This document shows positions 31,143 to 34,186 of a DNA stretch of 34,186 nt, one piece after another. Source of the DNA: Planctomycetota bacterium (lineage in GTDB: Bacteria > Planctomycetota > B15-G4); contig JAQWOM010000055.1 of NCBI GenBank assembly GCA_029245865.1, forward strand, positions 137,976 to 172,161, read 5' to 3'. The translations under genes were made by a program, and so were the position numbers. The notes under the pieces were generated by a model. It saw nothing but the letters and a program-made list of their open reading frames with translations, searched no databases and was not told where the DNA came from. Positions within the stretch are counted from its first letter, which is position 1. Every line of letters begins with the position of its first letter.

Positions 31143-32995
31143 ACACACGCTTCGCCAGCTACTTGGTGGGGTTGGCGCTGTTCTTCAGCGCGGCCGATGC
31201 GCTGGCGCAGATGCCGGGGTATGCCTCGGGCTCGTTGTTCAGCCGGGTGGATGGCGAGCAGGTGCGGGTGGCGGTGGTCCTCAAGATCGACGACGGCTGG
31301 CATCTCTACGGAGAAGAGGTGGGTGGCCCGGGGGCAACGGGTCAGCCAACACAGGTGTCGCTGGGTGGCGAAGGCATTGCCTGGAGCAAGGTGTGGTACC
31401 CGCCGGCCCACAAGCGCGATCAGCTGGGCTTGGACAGCTGGGCATGGGAGTACGAGGGCACCCTTGTCCTCTACGCCCTCGGCGAACTGAGTGAGGGGGC
31501 CGCCGGGACGGATGTCGTCGCAGAGGTCGACGGTCTCACGTGCCATGTGGATGGCACCTGTGTGCTTTACGGCGAAACGCTGACCACGCAGGGAGCCGGT
31601 CCCGACAAATGGTTTGCTGACTTTCCGGTCGATCTCGGCCCGGTGTCCCTTGGGGCACAGACCATTGGGGCACAGACCATTGGAGCGCAGACGATCGGGG
31701 CGGAAGGGATGGGCTCGGCCGTCGATTACGACGCGGTGGTCTTTCCGGAGTTTATGCCCCAGACAGAGGCCGTCTCCCGGGGGCTAGGCGCCTGGCTGCT
31801 TCTGGCGTTCCTGGCCGGCATGATTCTCAACGTGATGCCGTGCGTTTTGCCGGTCATCTCGATCAAGATTCTGTCGTTCGTCCAGCAGGCAGGCGAAGAC
31901 AAGTCGCGCGTGCTGCACCTCGGACTCGCCTTCGCGGGCGGGATTGTCGTGGTGTTCTTGGCGCTCGCAGCTCTTGCCGTCAACCTCAAGCTGGGCTGGG
32001 GAGAGCAGTTTCAGAGCCAGCAATTCCTGGTCGTGATGATCGCCGTGGTGTTTGCGTTCAGCCTGTCCATGTTTGGCGTGTTCGACCTGGGGGTGCCGGC
32101 AGGCGTCGGTGGCCTGGCGAGCGGCCCGCCGCGCGAAGGGCTCGGAGATGCGTTCTTCAAGGGCATGCTGGCCACTGTTTTGGCGACTCCGTGCAGCGGC
32201 CCGTTCCTGGGCAGCACGCTGACGTGGACGCTACTCCAGCCGCCGATCATTGTTTTCTCCGTGTTCCTCTCGCTGGGACTGGGCATGGCCTTGCCCTATG
32301 TGGTGCTCACGGCGAACCCCGCCCTGCTGCGGTTGGTGCCAAAGCCAGGCCCCTGGATGGACACCTTCAAGCACGCGATGGGATTCGTGCTGCTGCTCAC
32401 CGTGGTCTACCTGATGGTCAGCTTGCGCCAGGATCTCATGCTCTTCACGGTGGCCTTCCTGCTGTTCGTGGGCATCGGTTGCTGGTGGTGGGGACGCTTC
32501 AGTCGACGCGTTCAGAGCAAGTCGCGCCGGATGATCACCCTGGCGGTTGCCTTGCTGGTGGTGGCCCTGGGCGCTCGACTCTCCTTTGTGGATTTCCGCA
32601 GCCTCTTCCTGCCTTCAGGTGATGGCTACGGTTGGGTGGATTTTGAACCTGACCTCTTCACGGATGCCTTGGAGGACGGCCGCTCGGTGTTCGTGGACTT
32701 CACGGCCGACTGGTGCCCCAACTGCAAAGCGAACGAGAAGCTGGTCTATGAGAGCGAAGAAGCGCTTTCGCTGTTTGAGCAGAAGGACGTTCTGATGCTC
32801 AAGGCGGACATCACGCGGAACAGCCCGAAGACCAGCATGCTGGTGCGCTTGCGCAACGAACTCGGCTCCATGTCGATTCCGTTTATGGCGGTTTTTTCAG
32901 GCGAAAATCCCGGTGAACCCCAGGTTCGTCACTCTCTGGTGGGCAAGCAGGACTTTCTACAGATTCTGGAATCACTCCCCGAGACGGGTTCCTGA
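31139..32995 (+). CDS. dsbD: Thiol:disulfide interchange protein DsbD
   Basis: 618 aa, GTG start overlapping the ispG stop. It carries electrons from cytoplasmic thioredoxin across the inner membrane to periplasmic proteins. A signal peptide is followed by the alpha (Ig-like) domain (GWHLYGEEVGGPG to about 160). A linker holds three GAQTI repeats. The eight-helix beta domain has the redox Cys in NVMPCVLPVISIKI and ATPCSGPFLGS. The gamma thioredoxin domain at the end has FVDFTADWCPNCKANEKLV (CPNC). The alpha domain carries one visible Cys pair (LTCHVDGTCVLYG), as in other DsbDs. Its placement after ispG may be transcriptional only. Confidence 0.95.
   Translation: MNTRFASYLVGLALFFSAADALAQMPGYASGSLFSRVDGEQVRVAVVLKIDDGWHLYGEEVGGPGATGQPTQVSLGGEGIAWSKVWYPPAHKRDQLGLDSWAWEYEGTLVLYALGELSEGAAGTDVVAEVDGLTCHVDGTCVLYGETLTTQGAGPDKWFADFPVDLGPVSLGAQTIGAQTIGAQTIGAEGMGSAVDYDAVVFPEFMPQTEAVSRGLGAWLLLAFLAGMILNVMPCVLPVISIKILSFVQQAGEDKSRVLHLGLAFAGGIVVVFLALAALAVNLKLGWGEQFQSQQFLVVMIAVVFAFSLSMFGVFDLGVPAGVGGLASGPPREGLGDAFFKGMLATVLATPCSGPFLGSTLTWTLLQPPIIVFSVFLSLGLGMALPYVVLTANPALLRLVPKPGPWMDTFKHAMGFVLLLTVVYLMVSLRQDLMLFTVAFLLFVGIGCWWWGRFSRRVQSKSRRMITLAVALLVVALGARLSFVDFRSLFLPSGDGYGWVDFEPDLFTDALEDGRSVFVDFTADWCPNCKANEKLVYESEEALSLFEQKDVLMLKADITRNSPKTSMLVRLRNELGSMSIPFMAVFSGENPGEPQVRHSLVGKQDFLQILESLPETGS
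31652..31696 (+). repeat. Three 15-bp tandem repeats in the dsbD linker
   Basis: Units at 31652-31666, 31667-31681 and 31682-31696 encode GAQTI three times, followed by a partial unit (GAEGM). The first two are identical; the third has four changes. They lie in the linker between the alpha domain and the first membrane helix and look like a recent in-frame expansion. Confidence 0.85.
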
Positions 32996-33042
32996 GAGAA
33001 CTGGTCCACGAGGTCTCCCCCCACGAGGTGAACGAAGAGAAG

Positions 33043-33657
33043 ATGTCGGACGACAGCAGCAAGGCCTTCGATAGGCAAGACCCTCGGGCAAAGCATGTCG
33101 ATCACGCTCGGATTGAGGCGGCCATCCAGGAAGTCTTGCAGTCCGTGGGGGAGGATGATCAGCGTCCCGGCCTTCTGGAGACGCCGGCTCGCGTCGCCCG
33201 CATGTTTGCGGAGGTGCTTTCAGGGCAGCATCTCGATCCGGCCCGACATCTCGAAGTGACGTTCGAGGAGGACCATCACGAGATGGTGGTTGTGAAGGAC
33301 ATCCCCTTCGAATCACTCTGCGAACACCACATGATGCCTTTCATGGGGCGCGCTCATGTGGCGTACGTGCCGAACGGCAGAATCGTCGGCTTGTCGAAAA
33401 TCGCCCGGGTTGTCGAGGAGTACGCCCGACGGCTGCAGGTTCAGGAGCGACTTTCATCCCAGGTGGCCGACCTGATCTGGGAGGGGCTGGAGCCCCAGGG
33501 CGTGGGCGTTGTCATGGAGGCCACGCATACCTGCATGACCATGCGCGGCGTCCGTAAGCCAGGAGCCACCATGGTGACCTCGGCAGTTCGAGGGACGTTC
33601 AAGACGCGCCGCGCCACTCGGGCTGAGTTCATGTCCTTTATTGGGCGGCCAGCCTGA
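33043..33657 (+). CDS. folE: GTP cyclohydrolase I (FolE)
   Basis: 204 aa from ATG 33043; an upstream in-frame GTG at 33028 is possible. It makes dihydroneopterin triphosphate from GTP, the first step of folate synthesis. Motifs: RPGLLETPARVARMF, FESLCEHHMMPFMGRAHVAYVPNGRIVGLSKIAR (zinc Cys and His) and THTCMTMRGVRKPGATMVTS (second zinc Cys). The final FMSFIGRP is typical. It is last in the + strand run after dsbD (47-bp gap), which holds a 9-bp direct repeat (33006-33014 and 33021-33029). A structured, T-ended element follows it. Confidence 0.97.
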   Translation: MSDDSSKAFDRQDPRAKHVDHARIEAAIQEVLQSVGEDDQRPGLLETPARVARMFAEVLSGQHLDPARHLEVTFEEDHHEMVVVKDIPFESLCEHHMMPFMGRAHVAYVPNGRIVGLSKIARVVEEYARRLQVQERLSSQVADLIWEGLEPQGVGVVMEATHTCMTMRGVRKPGATMVTSAVRGTFKTRRATRAEFMSFIGRPA

Positions 33658-33687
33658 AGAGCAAATTGAGGCATTTAATCGCCCTTT

Positions 33688-33760
33688 AGGCTCTGAAAAA
33701 GCCGGTTTCGCTTTGGGCTGGGCAGCGAAATTCGGGCCCAAAATCAGGTTTTTTGAGCCT
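33688..33760 (+). terminator. Interleaved inverted repeats with T6 tract after folE
   Basis: Outer arms AGGCTC (33688-33693) and GAGCCT (33755-33760), with A5 and T6 just inside, enclose two interleaved 7-bp pairs. These are TTTCGCT (33706-33712) with AGCGAAA (33724-33730), and TTTGGGC (33712-33718) with GCCCAAA (33736-33742). The order A-B-A'-B' allows an H-type pseudoknot or two exclusive hairpins. T6 at 33749-33754 follows the second hairpin by 6 nt, so the simplest role is a folE terminator; a switch is possible. Confidence 0.5.
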
Positions 33761-33813
33761 TTCGGGGTTCCCGATCGCGCATGACGCTACAGGTGACGCT
33801 GTGTTCCGCAAAC

Positions 33814-33842
33814 TAGGCAGTTTTGCGGGTCGCCCGTATACT
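33814..33842 (+). promoter_or_regulatory. Candidate sigma-70-type promoter for the last gene
   Basis: TATACT at 33837-33842 is a near-consensus -10. TAGGCA at 33814-33819 matches TTGACA at four of six positions with a 17-bp spacer. It lies about 145 bp before the ATG at 33986, implying a long leader. Confidence 0.35.
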
Positions 33843-33985
33843 TTCCCCGATATCCTCCTCCGAGAAGCCGCCCGCGACCTCTCCCCCTGCCCGAAAACAG
33901 GGAATTTTGTCCAGTGGCGGCTTTTCTCTTCGGTACTCCGCGTTTCAACTTTGATCTCCCATCCCAAGCAACAATGGAGTTTGCC

Positions 33986-34186
33986 ATGCGTGTCTTGAAG
34001 TGCGCCCTTGCCGTTTCGGCTGCCGCGCTGCTCGCGATCCCGGTTACCGCCGCCATCAAGGCGATGACCCTTCAAGAGTTGATGGAAATCACCCAGGATG
34101 CGGTGCGCGGCAAGATCGTCGCGCGCGACACCGTGCGCCTGGATCACCCCTGGGAAGGCGCGCTCTACACCCGCCTGACCGTCGAA
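33986..34186 (+). CDS. Secreted protein, N-terminal fragment
   Basis: Only the first 67 codons are in the window; the gene continues to the right. The ATG at 33986 has GGAG 6 nt upstream (an in-frame ATG at 33974 is less good). The signal peptide is clear: MRVLKCALAVSAAALLAIP, cleavage probably after VTA or TAA. The mature part begins with AIKAMTLQELMEITQDAVRGKIV, a pattern seen at the start of some secreted planctomycete-type proteins. The function is unknown. Confidence 0.7.
   Translation, partial: MRVLKCALAVSAAALLAIPVTAAIKAMTLQELMEITQDAVRGKIVARDTVRLDHPWEGALYTRLTVE

Larger units (their letters stand above)
33658..33985. other. 328-bp gap with structured element and candidate promoter
   Basis: No convincing ORF. 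It holds the interleaved inverted repeats at 33688-33760, listed separately, and a candidate promoter near 33814-33842 for the last gene. The remainder from about 33850 to 33985 is probably the 5' leader of that gene; I see no other signal in it. Confidence 0.5.

Noticed and set aside
33006..33029. 9-bp direct repeat CCACGAGGT before folE
   Set aside because: Only two copies 15 bp apart; it may be a chance duplication and has no clear regulatory role.

Overview
This is a high-GC (by eye about 60%) bacterial chromosome segment, densely coded, with no rRNA, insertion sequence, phage or CRISPR. Several clues suggest a planctomycete-like bacterium. The large secreted protein at 18834-21650 combines LVIVD/choice-of-anchor-B repeats, a DCNGNG-type Ca-binding motif and a C-terminal domain that I associate with Planctomycetota secreted proteins. 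There are also many lipoproteins and GTG/TTG starts. The phylum is an inference from protein style, because no marker gene was searched.

Left part (1-14.3 kb): a 5'-truncated FAD oxidoreductase and a GT4 glycosyltransferase on + (envelope or glycan biosynthesis). Next is a minus-strand operon of a solitary iron-type solute-binding lipoprotein, a small YbjN/CesT-like protein and a ClpA-like double AAA+ unfoldase that carries an IGF loop at the ClpP-docking position. A secreted S41 peptidase follows on +. Then come a minus-strand B12-binding radical SAM enzyme, an unknown 141-aa protein and a second GT4 glycosyltransferase. Divergent from these is mutM, with a 39-codon tryptophan-rich membrane peptide fused to it by an ATGA overlap, and then a minus-strand atypical SDR.

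Middle part (14.3-24.1 kb): a lipoprotein built of 13-residue tryptophan repeats; a tightly overlapping operon of an NHL beta-propeller protein, a YtkA-like lipoprotein and a di-heme cytochrome c peroxidase (MauG family); the large choice-of-anchor-B protein; a Cys-repeat lipoprotein; a GDSL/SGNH hydrolase with a combined Tat/lipoprotein signal; tRNA-Arg(CCT); and a classical SDR.

Right part (24.1-34.2 kb): a HEAT-repeat lipoprotein ending in a cyclophilin domain (minus) faces a housekeeping + strand run: yqeY, a SufS-type cysteine desulfurase, an M28-PDZ exopeptidase, ispG, dsbD and folE. The window ends in the start of another secreted protein. The folE/secreted-protein gap holds interleaved inverted repeats that could form a pseudoknot or two alternative hairpins.

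The best candidates for something new are the SBP / YbjN-like / ClpA-like operon, the NHL / YtkA / di-heme peroxidase operon, the 13-residue W-repeat lipoprotein, and the folE 3' structured element. None can be called a proven new system from sequence alone.
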